Positions 7,507 to 16,358 of a DNA stretch of 64,000 nucleotides are shown here, piece after piece (the stretch's first letter is position 1; every line of letters starts with the position of its first letter). A model generated the notes under the pieces. The model saw only the letters and a program-made list of their open reading frames with translations. It had not been told where the DNA came from and did not search any database. The DNA is from Coriobacteriia bacterium. GTDB taxonomy: Bacteria > Actinomycetota > Coriobacteriia > WRKU01 > WQUG01. The translations under genes and the position numbers were made by a program. Location: NCBI GenBank assembly GCA_009779855.1, contig WRBC01000002.1, forward strand, positions 1 to 64,000, in the 5' to 3' direction.

Positions 7507-8396
7507 TAACTAAGGATGACATAGCCGGGGCTGTTCAATCCCACCTGCGTGATATTGCTTCAGAGTTAAGGCCTGACATACTGACGGCATTAAAAATTGC
7601 AGAACAACAGGAGGGCTGTTCACAGGCAGCCCAGATATTAGGTATGCTGATACAAAATGCAGAGCTTGCCGCCTGCACTGGTGTTCCACTCTGTCAGGAC
7701 ACGGGCACCGTTTGGGTGTTGCTTGAAGCTGGCGCTCAGGTGCAAGTAGACATGCGTGGCCTGCAGGACGCTCTGGATGCAGTAGTTGCAGATAGCTTTG
7801 AACAGCATCACCTGCGCGCCTCAACCGTCCGCGATGCCCTAAGCGATCGCAGCAATCCCGGAACAAATGCACCAGTTTTTCTCGAGTTTATCCAAATGTC
7901 AGCAAAGGGGGATACCTCTGACCATGAGTTGCGCGTTCACACGATGCTCAAGGGTGCGGGGTCAGATAACGCAAGCAGCCTTACAATGCTGTCGCCTAGC
8001 AGCACAGAAAAAGATATTGTCCAGCTTGTAGTAGATCTTGTGCGCCAAAAAGGCAGTAATGCTTGCCCGCCACTTATTATTGGGATCGGCATTGGTAGCA
8101 CTTTTGATAAAGTGGCAGGCTTATCAAAGCGTGCCCTGTTACGTTCCTTAGGGCAGTCTGCGAGACATGATAAAACAGCACAATTGGAGCAAGGTATATT
8201 ACGACAAGTAAACGACATAGGTCTGGGCCCAGCGGGGTTAGGCGGAGACACTACTGCCCTTGCTGTGCATATTGAGACGGCGCCCAGCCATATCGCATCA
8301 CTGCCTGTAGCTGTTAATTTGTGCTGTCATTCATTGCGCAGTCGAAGTGATATCCTGCGGGCGGACTCCTTTGTCTCGCCATATGATATTCAATAA
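7503..8396 (+). CDS. fumA: Class I fumarate hydratase, alpha subunit
   Basis: This is the N-terminal catalytic half of the oxygen-sensitive [4Fe-4S] fumarase / L-tartrate dehydratase family, which interconverts fumarate and malate. The 297 residues match the usual alpha length. Candidate cluster cysteines are C64 in PLCQDTG, C188 in NACPPLIIGIGIG and C274/C275 in VNLCCHS. It starts with GTG inside the malic enzyme stop. The beta subunit is normally the next gene, but here it is not. The beta domain is found 3.5 kb downstream, fused to thymidylate kinase (11916-13151). Oxygen-labile fumarase next to malic enzyme fits anaerobic C4 metabolism. Confidence 0.92.
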   Translation: MITKDDIAGAVQSHLRDIASELRPDILTALKIAEQQEGCSQAAQILGMLIQNAELAACTGVPLCQDTGTVWVLLEAGAQVQVDMRGLQDALDAVVADSFEQHHLRASTVRDALSDRSNPGTNAPVFLEFIQMSAKGDTSDHELRVHTMLKGAGSDNASSLTMLSPSSTEKDIVQLVVDLVRQKGSNACPPLIIGIGIGSTFDKVAGLSKRALLRSLGQSARHDKTAQLEQGILRQVNDIGLGPAGLGGDTTALAVHIETAPSHIASLPVAVNLCCHSLRSRSDILRADSFVSPYDIQ

Positions 8397-8595
8397 AAAA
8401 CGGCTGGAGTTTAGTCATTTTCAGCATTTTCTTTCTTGACGCAGTATATCTGTGCTTGCAATAATACTTTAGTAATTCTGTATGTTTGACAGGTTGTTTG
8501 TCGCGCAATGGCGAGTAGTTGTCGTGAAGGCAGAATTTCTTTTGACTACCCACTAATATCAACAGCGTACGAGAGGGAGCGAGAAATTTACAATC
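8397..8595 (+). promoter_or_regulatory. Intergenic region with promoter-like boxes before the P-type ATPase
   Basis: Three TTGAC sequences occur at 8436, 8486 (full TTGACA) and 8542, about 50-56 nt apart. The first has a CAATAA at 17-nt spacing (8459-8464); the others lack a good -10 at standard spacing. A GAGGGAG sequence precedes the ATG by about 15 nt. No hairpin terminator follows the fumarase gene, so read-through is possible. Confidence 0.3.
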
Positions 8596-11322
8596 ATGGA
8601 AAAAGAACAATTGAACACAGAAGAAAAGCAATTCAAGTGGTATGAGCCTCCTATTCAGGAGATCTTGGACAAGCTAAAAACTAATCCAAAAACAGGCCTT
8701 TCGGAGGGTGATGTTGCCTCGTCCCGCGAGCAGTATGGGCGCAATGTGCTTGAAGAGGAGAAAAAAGAAGGCTTTGTCATGGGGGTGATTCGCCATCTTA
8801 GTGATGTGTCAATCATCATCTTGTTAATCGCAGCAGCAATCTCTTACTATATTGCTTATACTCAGGGAACTGACTACATTAAGGCGTCGGTGATTCTGGG
8901 TATTGTAGTGCTAAATCTGTTTTTGGCGATGTCCCAAGAGGGCAGGGCAGAACGTGCGCTTGCAGCATTAGAAGAGCTTACCGCGCCCAACTGCACCGTC
9001 ATACGGGATGGACAACGTTTGGTTATTGATACGGCTGAGCTGGTTCCAGGTGACATTATTGCTCTAGAGACAGGGAGTGTTGTTCCGGCAGATGCGCGCC
9101 TCATAGAGTCGTCATCACTCTTTTCTGATGAGGCGGCCTTAACAGGAGAGAGCGTTCCTGCGGAAAAGAACGCCGGTGAAAAAATCTCCGGGACTGTCCT
9201 TGCAGGCGACCAGTTAAATATGGTCTTTTCAAGTTGTGTGATTACTGCTGGAAACGGCTTAGCAGTGGTTGTCTCAACAGGGATGAATACAGAGATTGGA
9301 CGTATTGCAGAATCGCTTAAGGGTGGCAAGCGTGCAAAGACTCCACTACAGAAGCGCCTAGATGGGCTTGGCAGAATTATTTCGTATGTTGCGATTACTT
9401 CTGCAATCTTCCTTTTTGCACTAGGCGTTTGGCGCGGGGAGCCATTTGAAGAGATGCTGCTTGTTGCAGTTGCTCTGGCTGTAGCTGCTGTGCCAGAGAT
9501 GCTGGCATTGACGGTGACTCTAACTTTAACAACTGCTGTTCAGCGTATGGCAAAAAAGAATGCACTTATTCGTAAGTTGCCTGCGGTAGAAACTCTAGGT
9601 AATGCGTCGGTTATCTGTTCTGATAAGACAGGTACTTTGACCCTTAATCAAATGACGATTACCCAACTTTGGAGTCGTTCAGATGGTGCATTTGCTGCAG
9701 GCAGTGATTGGGACGGAGATTCGAAGGGTTCGTTACTGCGCGCCTTTGCTCGTGCCAGTAATGCAACTATTGAAGTTGATGCTAAGGGCGAAAAGACCTT
9801 TATGGGGGATGCCACTGAAGTCGGCATCATGAAACTAATTGATGAAAAGGGAATGAGCGATAGTTTCTGTGAAAACTATGAGCGCGTTGAAGAAATCCCT
9901 TTCTCTTCAGAGCGTAAAAAGATGTCAGTTATCATGCGCGATAAGCGTGATGATAGTTATGTCATCCTTACAAAGGGCGCACTGGATTGGTTACCGCTAA
10001 GCGACGCGAGTAGTGACAACCTAGCGGAGGCTCGTGAAGTTCACGACCAGTTTGCTGCAAAAGCGCTGCGTGTACTGGCAATCGCAGGTAGGCGCCTTGA
10101 TGCCTTGCCGGCCGAAGAAGACTTAGAGCAGGCAGAGTCTGACTTAAGCCTATTTGGACTTATTGGACTTATTGACCCGCCACGTCCTGAGGTGTTGGAG
10201 GCAGTCCAGGTTGCAAAGCGTGCTGGTATTCGTACCGTCATGATTACGGGCGATCATGCCATGACAGCAAAAGCCATTGCAGAAGAAATCGATATCATTG
10301 AAGAAGGCCAGTGCGTAGTAACAGGTGCAGAGCTTGCAGATATGAGCGATGAGCATCTGACTAAGCATGTAAAAGAGTACTCAGTCTATGCGCGTGTATC
10401 CCCAGAGGACAAGTTGCGCATTGTAAAAGCGTGGCAGGAAAACGATGCTGTTGTTGCAATGACGGGTGACGGTGTTAATGACGCACCTGCTTTGAATGTT
10501 GCTGACGTAGGTGTTGCCATGGGCATTACAGGCACCGAAGTAGCAAAAGGTGCTTCAGATATGATCCTGACTGACGATAACTTTGCGACCATTGTGGATG
10601 CAGTTCGTGAGGGACGTAACGTATTTAGAATCGTGAAGAAGGTTATTCTCTTCTTGTTTGCCTGTAATCTGTCAGAGGTTGCGATTATGCTGATTGGTCA
10701 AGTTGCTGGTTGGGGTCTTGTGCTGACGCCGATTATGCTGCTCCTAATCAACGTAGTTGGTGACGGTATTCCAGGTTTACGCCTGGCAAATGAGCCTGCA
10801 AATCCAAACTTGATGCACCGTAAGCCTGTTGCAAAGAATGAGAGCTTTTTTGGTGGCGGAATCGCAAAGTTCCTGACACGTCAAGTTATCTTCTTTACCA
10901 TTTCAGGTCTTTTGGGTTATTGGTACGGTGCCTTCCTTATAAACGATGGCTATTACGTTGCGCAGGGAATGTCAGACCCTCTGGGTCAGACCCTGGCTTT
11001 CTTGGCTATTGGTTGGTCATCTATTTTGCATATCTTTAATGCACGTAGTTCAAAATCAATCTTTAAGAAATCTGTACGTGATAACTGGCCACTTTTCTGG
11101 TTAGCAATGGGCATGATTGCACTGTTTGGTATATTCATTGCAATACCTTTCTTCCAGCGCATTTTTGCCTTGACGCCGCTGACTACTGAGCAATGGATTT
11201 GGGGTACGGTAATTGCTCTAATTCCTACAGCACTACGCGAACTATTTGTGCAAATTGACAAGGTTATTGCAGCGCGTCGTAGGGCAAGAGGGATCGAGCA
11301 AGAGGGTCTAGACCTAGGCTAA
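8596..11322 (+). CDS. P2-type cation-transporting ATPase
   Basis: A 908-residue integral membrane pump with the full P-type layout: N-terminal cation-ATPase domain (about 15-85), M1-M2, actuator domain with TGES (183-186), M3-M4, phosphorylation site DKTGT (D343), nucleotide domain, hinge TGDGVNDAP and six C-terminal helices. It belongs to the P2 group (Ca2+, Na+ or similar). The usual M4 ion site PEGLP is replaced by PEMLA (300-304), and the M6 motif NxxTDGxP reads NVVGDGIPG, losing the Thr but keeping Asn and Asp. The transported ion is therefore uncertain. It is flanked by a promoter region and a clear terminator, so it is probably its own transcription unit, between the two halves of the fumarase. 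Confidence 0.93.
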   Translation: MEKEQLNTEEKQFKWYEPPIQEILDKLKTNPKTGLSEGDVASSREQYGRNVLEEEKKEGFVMGVIRHLSDVSIIILLIAAAISYYIAYTQGTDYIKASVILGIVVLNLFLAMSQEGRAERALAALEELTAPNCTVIRDGQRLVIDTAELVPGDIIALETGSVVPADARLIESSSLFSDEAALTGESVPAEKNAGEKISGTVLAGDQLNMVFSSCVITAGNGLAVVVSTGMNTEIGRIAESLKGGKRAKTPLQKRLDGLGRIISYVAITSAIFLFALGVWRGEPFEEMLLVAVALAVAAVPEMLALTVTLTLTTAVQRMAKKNALIRKLPAVETLGNASVICSDKTGTLTLNQMTITQLWSRSDGAFAAGSDWDGDSKGSLLRAFARASNATIEVDAKGEKTFMGDATEVGIMKLIDEKGMSDSFCENYERVEEIPFSSERKKMSVIMRDKRDDSYVILTKGALDWLPLSDASSDNLAEAREVHDQFAAKALRVLAIAGRRLDALPAEEDLEQAESDLSLFGLIGLIDPPRPEVLEAVQVAKRAGIRTVMITGDHAMTAKAIAEEIDIIEEGQCVVTGAELADMSDEHLTKHVKEYSVYARVSPEDKLRIVKAWQENDAVVAMTGDGVNDAPALNVADVGVAMGITGTEVAKGASDMILTDDNFATIVDAVREGRNVFRIVKKVILFLFACNLSEVAIMLIGQVAGWGLVLTPIMLLLINVVGDGIPGLRLANEPANPNLMHRKPVAKNESFFGGGIAKFLTRQVIFFTISGLLGYWYGAFLINDGYYVAQGMSDPLGQTLAFLAIGWSSILHIFNARSSKSIFKKSVRDNWPLFWLAMGMIALFGIFIAIPFFQRIFALTPLTTEQWIWGTVIALIPTALRELFVQIDKVIAARRRARGIEQEGLDLG

Positions 11323-11346
11323 TCGAATCTTTTCTGCAAGCAATGA

Positions 11347-11380
11347 AGGCTGCATCTTAATTAGGAGGTGCAGCCTTTTT
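11347..11380 (+). terminator. Rho-independent terminator after the ATPase gene
   Basis: AGGCTGCA and TGCAGCCT form an 8-bp stem with a 14-nt loop, followed by TTTTT. It separates the ATPase gene from the next operon. Confidence 0.75.
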
Positions 11381-11427
11381 CATGTCATAATTGATTAAAG
11401 GTGTTGTGCAGTTCCTAGGGGGTTCTT

Positions 11428-11913
11428 ATGAGTGCCGATACAAAGAAGAAAGCCATGCAAGAGCATGAAGATGCTCAACAGAAAAAGAAGCGCAAAAAAT
11501 TTATAGTTGCAGTCTTGTCGTTCGCAAGTATAGTGGTGCTGATGTTAGCTGCTTTCTGGTTGTTTAGCGGCTGGGTTGGTGATTTTCTAGGAGTCGATGA
11601 AGACAATCGTCCCTCAATAACTGAAATCGTAGACGAGCTGTACCAAGACGAGGTCTCTTCAGGGGATGATTTGTCTGCTTCTGAGGCGGCCTATCAGGCA
11701 ATATATGACGAATATGCACAGCGTATGAGAGAAGATCATCCTGATTTATCACAGCACTCATTCTCACTTCTTGCCGAGGAAGGAGTGGTGCAGATGTCTC
11801 ATCATTTTGAGACTACCTCGCAAAGTGATGCAGAGGAATCTCTTTATCAGGATTGGGCAAGAAAGCTCCTCTTCCTATATGAAGAAATGACAGGTCAGAT
11901 GGAGCATCCTTAG
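11428..11913 (+). CDS. Small membrane-anchored protein of unknown function
   Basis: The 161-residue protein has a highly charged N-terminus (QQKKKRKK), one membrane helix at about 29-53 and an acidic extracellular portion of about 105 residues rich in Ser, Glu and Asp. It has no cysteines and no motif I recognise. A purine-rich GGGGG site precedes the ATG by 6 nt. It ends only 2 nt before the fumarase-beta/thymidylate kinase fusion gene, so the two are surely cotranscribed, though no functional link can be argued. Confidence 0.75.
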   Translation: MSADTKKKAMQEHEDAQQKKKRKKFIVAVLSFASIVVLMLAAFWLFSGWVGDFLGVDEDNRPSITEIVDELYQDEVSSGDDLSASEAAYQAIYDEYAQRMREDHPDLSQHSFSLLAEEGVVQMSHHFETTSQSDAEESLYQDWARKLLFLYEEMTGQMEHP

Positions 11914-11915
11914 CA

Positions 11916-13151
11916 GTGGATGATGTACAAGTCTACAATTTGCCTCTTTCTGCAGAGGATGCGACTAGCTTAAAGGCGGGTCAAAGAATACTTCTTAGTG
12001 GCAGTTGCTATACCTTGCGTGATGCCTCCATCAAGCGTCTTGCAGATGAATCCAACGATGAAATCCTTCATTTGCGCACGCGGCTTAAAGACCAGCTAAT
12101 CTTTTTCGCAGGCCCCACCCCCGTACATCCTGGTGCGCCAAGTGCGCCCTTTGGTTCTGTTGGGCCTACTACAGCAGAGCGCATGGATACAGCACAAATC
12201 AAAATGATGGATGAACTTTCGGGGGGAATGCGCTTAAGTCTAGGCAAGGGAAAACGCAGCAAGGCGTATGAACAGGCAGCACGCAAGCATAGTGCTGTAT
12301 ATTTCACCGCCGTGGGCGGAGCAGCAGCCCTGCTGGCTCAACATGTTGTCGCAAGTGAAATAATTGCCTGGCCAGAGCTTGGTACAGAGGCAATCCAACG
12401 GCTAGAACTTGAAAAGTTCCCTGTAACAGTTGCAATAGATTCATCAGGCAATAGTGTCTTTGAACTAAGTCATGAAAGTTGTTGCCGTGGCTTGCAGCCT
12501 AGCGCGTCCTCTGATTACCCTGGCGCTCTTATAACTTTTGAGGGCGGAGAGGGCGCAGGCAAGTCTACTCAGATCCGCAGACTTGAATCTGCGCTGATTG
12601 CCGCTGGCCACAATGTTATGACTTTACGCGAGCCTGGTTCGAGTAGTATTAGTGAGTCTATCCGAGACATTCTGCTGAGTACAAAAAATAGTAACCTTTC
12701 TGACCGCGCAGAATTGCTTCTTTATGTCGCGGCACGCGCGCAGTTAATAGAAGAGGTTATTAAGCCAGCATTGCAGGCGGGCATGGTCGTGCTTTGTGAT
12801 AGGTTCTTTGATTCGACCACAGCCTATCAAGGTTATGCGCGTGGATTAGACATCAGTGTCATTAATGCCCTTAATCTTTTTGCAACAGAAGGCATTGTTC
12901 CCGATTTGACCTTTATCTTAGACGTGTCTCCAGATGTGGGGCTTGCGCGTGCAGCAAGAACAGATAGTCCTGATAGACTAGAAAGCGAAAACTTAGATTT
13001 CCATGGGAAGGTCAGGGAGGGATTCCTTGCAATCGCGCGCAGTGAGCCTGACAGGGTCCATGTACTTGATGCTACAGGGGACGCAGGTATAATCTCAGAA
13101 GGTATAGCTGCACAGGTTCAGAAGGCTCTTCAAGCTAATCCTAAGAAATAG
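11916..13151 (+). CDS. Fusion: class I fumarase beta subunit - thymidylate kinase
   Basis: One continuous 411-codon frame joins two complete enzymes. Residues 1-183 are the beta (C-terminal) domain of class I fumarase / tartrate dehydratase: LSGSCYTLRDASIKRL, FFAGPTP, GSVGPTTAERMD, YFTAVGGAAALLA, WPELGTEAIQRLE and FPVTVAIDSSGN are all family landmarks. After a 19-residue linker, residues 203-411 are thymidylate kinase (dTMP to dTDP): P-loop GGEGAGKST (210-218), DRF at 295-297 and the TTAYQGYARG segment. Each part has its normal full length. The start is GTG. No good internal start exists for a separate kinase; the only in-frame candidate is a TTG at 12492 without a ribosome site. The kinase half begins the tmk-holB-ricT order; the beta half belongs to the alpha gene at 7503. 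Confidence 0.92.
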   Translation: MDDVQVYNLPLSAEDATSLKAGQRILLSGSCYTLRDASIKRLADESNDEILHLRTRLKDQLIFFAGPTPVHPGAPSAPFGSVGPTTAERMDTAQIKMMDELSGGMRLSLGKGKRSKAYEQAARKHSAVYFTAVGGAAALLAQHVVASEIIAWPELGTEAIQRLELEKFPVTVAIDSSGNSVFELSHESCCRGLQPSASSDYPGALITFEGGEGAGKSTQIRRLESALIAAGHNVMTLREPGSSSISESIRDILLSTKNSNLSDRAELLLYVAARAQLIEEVIKPALQAGMVVLCDRFFDSTTAYQGYARGLDISVINALNLFATEGIVPDLTFILDVSPDVGLARAARTDSPDRLESENLDFHGKVREGFLAIARSEPDRVHVLDATGDAGIISEGIAAQVQKALQANPKK

Positions 13152-13200
13152 TCCTTAAACGGTCTTCCAAACAATTGCGCACTTTGCTTCCGCCCTCGAC

Positions 13201-13206
13201 TAGAAT
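13201..13206 (+). promoter_or_regulatory. -10 box for a probably leaderless transcript
   Basis: TAGAAT ends 6 nt before the ATG at 13213 and there is no ribosome site, which places the expected transcription start at or next to the A of the start codon. No convincing -35 box is visible. Confidence 0.45.
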
Positions 13207-13212
13207 AGATTT

Positions 13213-13791
13213 ATGCGAAAGTTTCTAAGACTATCTGTGATGCCCGTTATTGTCGGGTGTATTGCAGCGACATTAATATTTACTGACAGCCTTATTGCGC
13301 CGCTTTTTATAGCTGGCGCGGGGTTTGCGTGGATGGCCTTTATTAGCTGGACAGTCTTTGCTTTGGTATCTCCTGTAGAGCGTATCAAGGCACTGCCGGG
13401 GTACCTAATTGGTTTTTTGGCGGCGAACAGTATTCTTTTTCTGGGTGCAGTATTTAGGGAAGTTATTCAGGTAAACGTAATTAACATTGCGCTGGGTAGT
13501 CTGCTTGCAGTATTTATCGTCAATATCACTATCATGTACTTCGAGCACGCCAAAAAGATATTTCTTGACTCGATGCCAGGAATCTTTGTTGGTATTGCAC
13601 TGACCTTTTCAGGGGCAGGAGTGGGATTTGAAGCTGGCGATCCTAGGTTGCTCGCACTGATTTTCATTTACGGTATCCTGGGACACCTCTGTGCAATTAC
13701 AATGAATTACTTTTCAGGACGCGTTAAGCAGTGGCAAAGCATGTGTAACGATAAGACCCCTACAGCACACAACAAAGGACAGGACGGATGA
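13213..13791 (+). CDS. DUF1097-like integral membrane protein
   Basis: The 192-residue protein has about five to six membrane helices covering residues 8-160, then a polar tail. Small residues and Trp in FAWMAFISWTVFAL and the GxG-rich FSGAGVGFEAGDP resemble DUF1097 (YcdZ-like) membrane proteins, but I hold this loosely. It lacks a Shine-Dalgarno sequence and appears leaderless. Its stop overlaps the holB start by four bases (ATGA), so it is coupled to the replication gene without an obvious functional tie. Confidence 0.7.
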   Translation: MRKFLRLSVMPVIVGCIAATLIFTDSLIAPLFIAGAGFAWMAFISWTVFALVSPVERIKALPGYLIGFLAANSILFLGAVFREVIQVNVINIALGSLLAVFIVNITIMYFEHAKKIFLDSMPGIFVGIALTFSGAGVGFEAGDPRLLALIFIYGILGHLCAITMNYFSGRVKQWQSMCNDKTPTAHNKGQDG

Positions 13792-14996
13792 CTGCGATTA
13801 CTGCAACATCACAGACCACTGGGCATGGACATAGCACCTGTGCTCAATTTTTCTGGGACAAAGTTATAGGTCAAGACGGTGTTGTTCGTGCGCTGAAGCA
13901 CTCACTTGACTCGGAGACTTTAGCTCATGCCTACTTGTTTGTGGGTGCACAGGGACTCGGCAAAATTAATGCAGCACGCGCAGTTGCAACGCAACTCATG
14001 TGTGCAAGTGGCGGGTGCGGGAACTGTCACATTTGCAAGCGACTGGAAAATAACAGCCATCCAGACTTTCAGGTGCTAGAACCAGCAGGGGCAGGCGGTT
14101 ATCTTGTAGAGCAGATTCGTGAACTAAATTACCAAGTCCAATTGGCTCCAGCAGAGGCAGATCGAAAAATATTTATTATCCGCGATGTAGATTTGTTTAA
14201 TGTTAGTGCAGCAAATGCTTTTCTCAAGACACTGGAAGAGCCCACTGATAGCACCATATTCATCTTACTGTCCCACAGTCAGGAAGCAGTGCTTCCAACG
14301 ATTAGGTCTCGTTGTCAAATCTATCGTTTTAGACCCCTTAATCCTGAGCAGGCCAGAGAGGCCCTTTATGAGAAAACAGGCATTTCAGGACACCGTGCAG
14401 ATATTGCTCTTGCGGCAAACGGGTATATTGTAGCGGCAGCCCGTGACTACTTGCAGTCTCCTAAACAGCAGGAGGCCAGACAGGTCGTCTTGCGCGCATT
14501 TCGTCACCTATCAACTGCTGATGATTTAGACGTATTGCGCATGACGCGCGAGGTACTGCGCGCAGCTCTTGACTCCGTTACAGAGATGCGTACAGTGATG
14601 GACTCTGATTTACTGATGCGTAAGGAACTGCTTGACCTGGTCGCGCTAAAACAGCTGGAACGCTACAATGAAAGAAGGCTTTCTGCATTCGAGACGCGTC
14701 AAACTATGATGGTACTAAGTGTTTTCTCGACCTTGCTAGCTGACTACCTGCGCATAAATTGTACTGGCTTAGCCACAGCGAACAGGGCAGACGAAGCAGT
14801 GGTTCCAGATGACATCATTTGTGTTGATATCTATCAGGACCTGCAGAAGCTTGCACAAAGCAGACCTGTGTCTGCAGCAAAGATTGCCCACGGACAGGAA
14901 CGTATCGCAGTGGCACGTAGACGACTTGCACGAAGTGTAAATGTTGAGCTACTTATGGAAGCCCTGCTTTTTGATTTACGAGAGGTCATTACATGA
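13788..14996 (+). CDS. holB: DNA polymerase III delta' subunit
   Basis: This clamp-loader subunit helps open the sliding clamp at primed DNA. The 402-residue protein has the AAA+ fold: VIGQDGVVRAL, a zinc-type cysteine cluster (C72, C77, C80, C83) and SRCQIYRF sensor-like region. The P-loop reads GAQGLGKIN (53-61): the Ser/Thr after Lys is Ile, so nucleotide binding is probably lost, as is known for delta' in several bacteria. A 28-residue N-terminal extension rich in Thr and His precedes the core. It overlaps both neighbours by ATGA, typical of a tightly coupled operon. Confidence 0.9.
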   Translation: MTAITATSQTTGHGHSTCAQFFWDKVIGQDGVVRALKHSLDSETLAHAYLFVGAQGLGKINAARAVATQLMCASGGCGNCHICKRLENNSHPDFQVLEPAGAGGYLVEQIRELNYQVQLAPAEADRKIFIIRDVDLFNVSAANAFLKTLEEPTDSTIFILLSHSQEAVLPTIRSRCQIYRFRPLNPEQAREALYEKTGISGHRADIALAANGYIVAAARDYLQSPKQQEARQVVLRAFRHLSTADDLDVLRMTREVLRAALDSVTEMRTVMDSDLLMRKELLDLVALKQLERYNERRLSAFETRQTMMVLSVFSTLLADYLRINCTGLATANRADEAVVPDDIICVDIYQDLQKLAQSRPVSAAKIAHGQERIAVARRRLARSVNVELLMEALLFDLREVIT

Positions 14997-16345
14997 CAAC
15001 GGATTCACTGACAGGTGATACAGCTAATCAGGCTGATAGTAAGAATAATGATGCAACCATGGTAAAAGTTATTGGTGTTCGTTTTCGTCATTCAAAAACT
15101 TTATGGTTCGACCCTCAGGACTTTAGGCCACAACCAGGGGATAAGGTAATTGTTAGTACGGAGCGTGGCACAGAAATAGGCGAGTGTACTCAGGCCTGTT
15201 GGGAAGTCGATAAGAACGAATTACCAGCCCCTCTAAAGCCTGTGATTCGAATAGCAAATGATGAAGACCTTCATACAGACAAAGAGCTTCAAGACGAAGA
15301 GTTCGCAGCTATTCCCATTTTTCGTGAGTACATAGAGAAAAATCAGCTGGACATGAAACCGGCAGATGTTGAAATCCTCTTCGGTAAGGAAAAGATGATT
15401 TTCTACTTTTCTGCAGAAGAGAGGATCGATTTTCGTCAGTTAGTGCGCGATCTTGCTGCACATTTCCATTGCCGCATAGAGATGCGTCAAGTTGGGGTAC
15501 GTGATGAGGCACGTATGGCAGGGGGCATTGCTCACTGCGGTGAAGTACTGTGCTGTAGTAGGCTGGGCGGAGAGTTTGCTCCCGTGTCGATTAAGATGGC
15601 AAAAGATCAGGGCCTCCCCCTTAATCCGAGTAAAATTTCAGGAGTCTGCGGACGCTTGATGTGCTGCTTACGTTACGAGACTGATGCCTACAGGGACTTT
15701 AATAAGCGCGCGCCTAAAAAAGGCGCCATAATTGACACCCCACATGGTGGTGGCAAAGTTATCGAGCGCGACGCTTTGCGCGAGGTTGTGAAGCTGCAGT
15801 TTAGGGGTGAAGAAGACAATAAGCCAGGCGAGACCATGAAGGTGCCTCTAAGCCGGATGTGTTGCAAGGATAAGCGCAAGGGCAAGGGAAGTAAAGGTTG
15901 TGGAGGATGCCCGTGCGCCATAGCTCCTGACGTTTTTGCAGAGCTGGTTGAGGAAAGTAAGCAAGTGCACACAAGTGCACTATCAGCAGATGGCCTTGAC
16001 TTCAGAGGGTTAAGCTCGACGCAGGGAACCGAGTCTGCAATCGATAACGGAAAAGAGGCGGCTAAGCGCCCTAAACGTCCAAAACGTGGGAGCAGTAGGA
16101 ACAAGATCCCCAATAAAAATAATAAGCCTAAGGCAGAATCCAGTGAAGACGGAGATGGTACCAGTAAAAGATCGCGTCGTCGCAACAAGGGGCAAAGCAA
16201 GGATCGTAAAACTCGTAGAGGAAATAAGGATTCTGGACAGCCTAAACAGCAGAACAATAAAGGCAAAAGCAAAAGTGGTTCTCAGAAGAGCTCAGCAGAA
16301 AAGGTGGAGACCAGAGTTCCGCGCAGAAGGCGTACTCAGAAATAA
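14993..16345 (+). CDS. ricT: PSP1-domain protein, RicT (YaaT) family
   Basis: RicT is part of the Fe-S RicAFT complex that controls mRNA processing with RNase Y in Bacillus subtilis. The PSP1 domain (about 24-275) holds the signature cysteines C182, C187/C188, C219 and C224/C225 in HCGEVLCCSR and GVCGRLMCC, which bind the cluster in the family. Two features are unusual: an extra cysteine-rich insert (C290, C291, C303, C306, C308) and a Lys/Arg/Ser-rich low-complexity tail (about 350-450) that looks disordered and nucleic-acid binding. The family is usually about 275 residues, and this one is 450. It is coupled to holB by ATGA. No RicA or RicF is seen in the window. Confidence 0.88.
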   Translation: MTTDSLTGDTANQADSKNNDATMVKVIGVRFRHSKTLWFDPQDFRPQPGDKVIVSTERGTEIGECTQACWEVDKNELPAPLKPVIRIANDEDLHTDKELQDEEFAAIPIFREYIEKNQLDMKPADVEILFGKEKMIFYFSAEERIDFRQLVRDLAAHFHCRIEMRQVGVRDEARMAGGIAHCGEVLCCSRLGGEFAPVSIKMAKDQGLPLNPSKISGVCGRLMCCLRYETDAYRDFNKRAPKKGAIIDTPHGGGKVIERDALREVVKLQFRGEEDNKPGETMKVPLSRMCCKDKRKGKGSKGCGGCPCAIAPDVFAELVEESKQVHTSALSADGLDFRGLSSTQGTESAIDNGKEAAKRPKRPKRGSSRNKIPNKNNKPKAESSEDGDGTSKRSRRRNKGQSKDRKTRRGNKDSGQPKQQNNKGKSKSGSQKSSAEKVETRVPRRRRTQK

Positions 16346-16358
16346 TTAAGGATATGAC

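Noticed and set aside
13944-13970. Degenerate Walker A (GKI) in delta' as a sign of a pseudogene
   Set aside because: Delta' subunits often do not bind ATP, and the rest of the protein is intact.
15688-16272. Minus-strand frame of 194 codons rich in Leu and Pro opposite ricT
   Set aside because: It is the reverse of the Lys/Arg-rich tail and PSP1 core; such frames arise from biased codons. No start signal.
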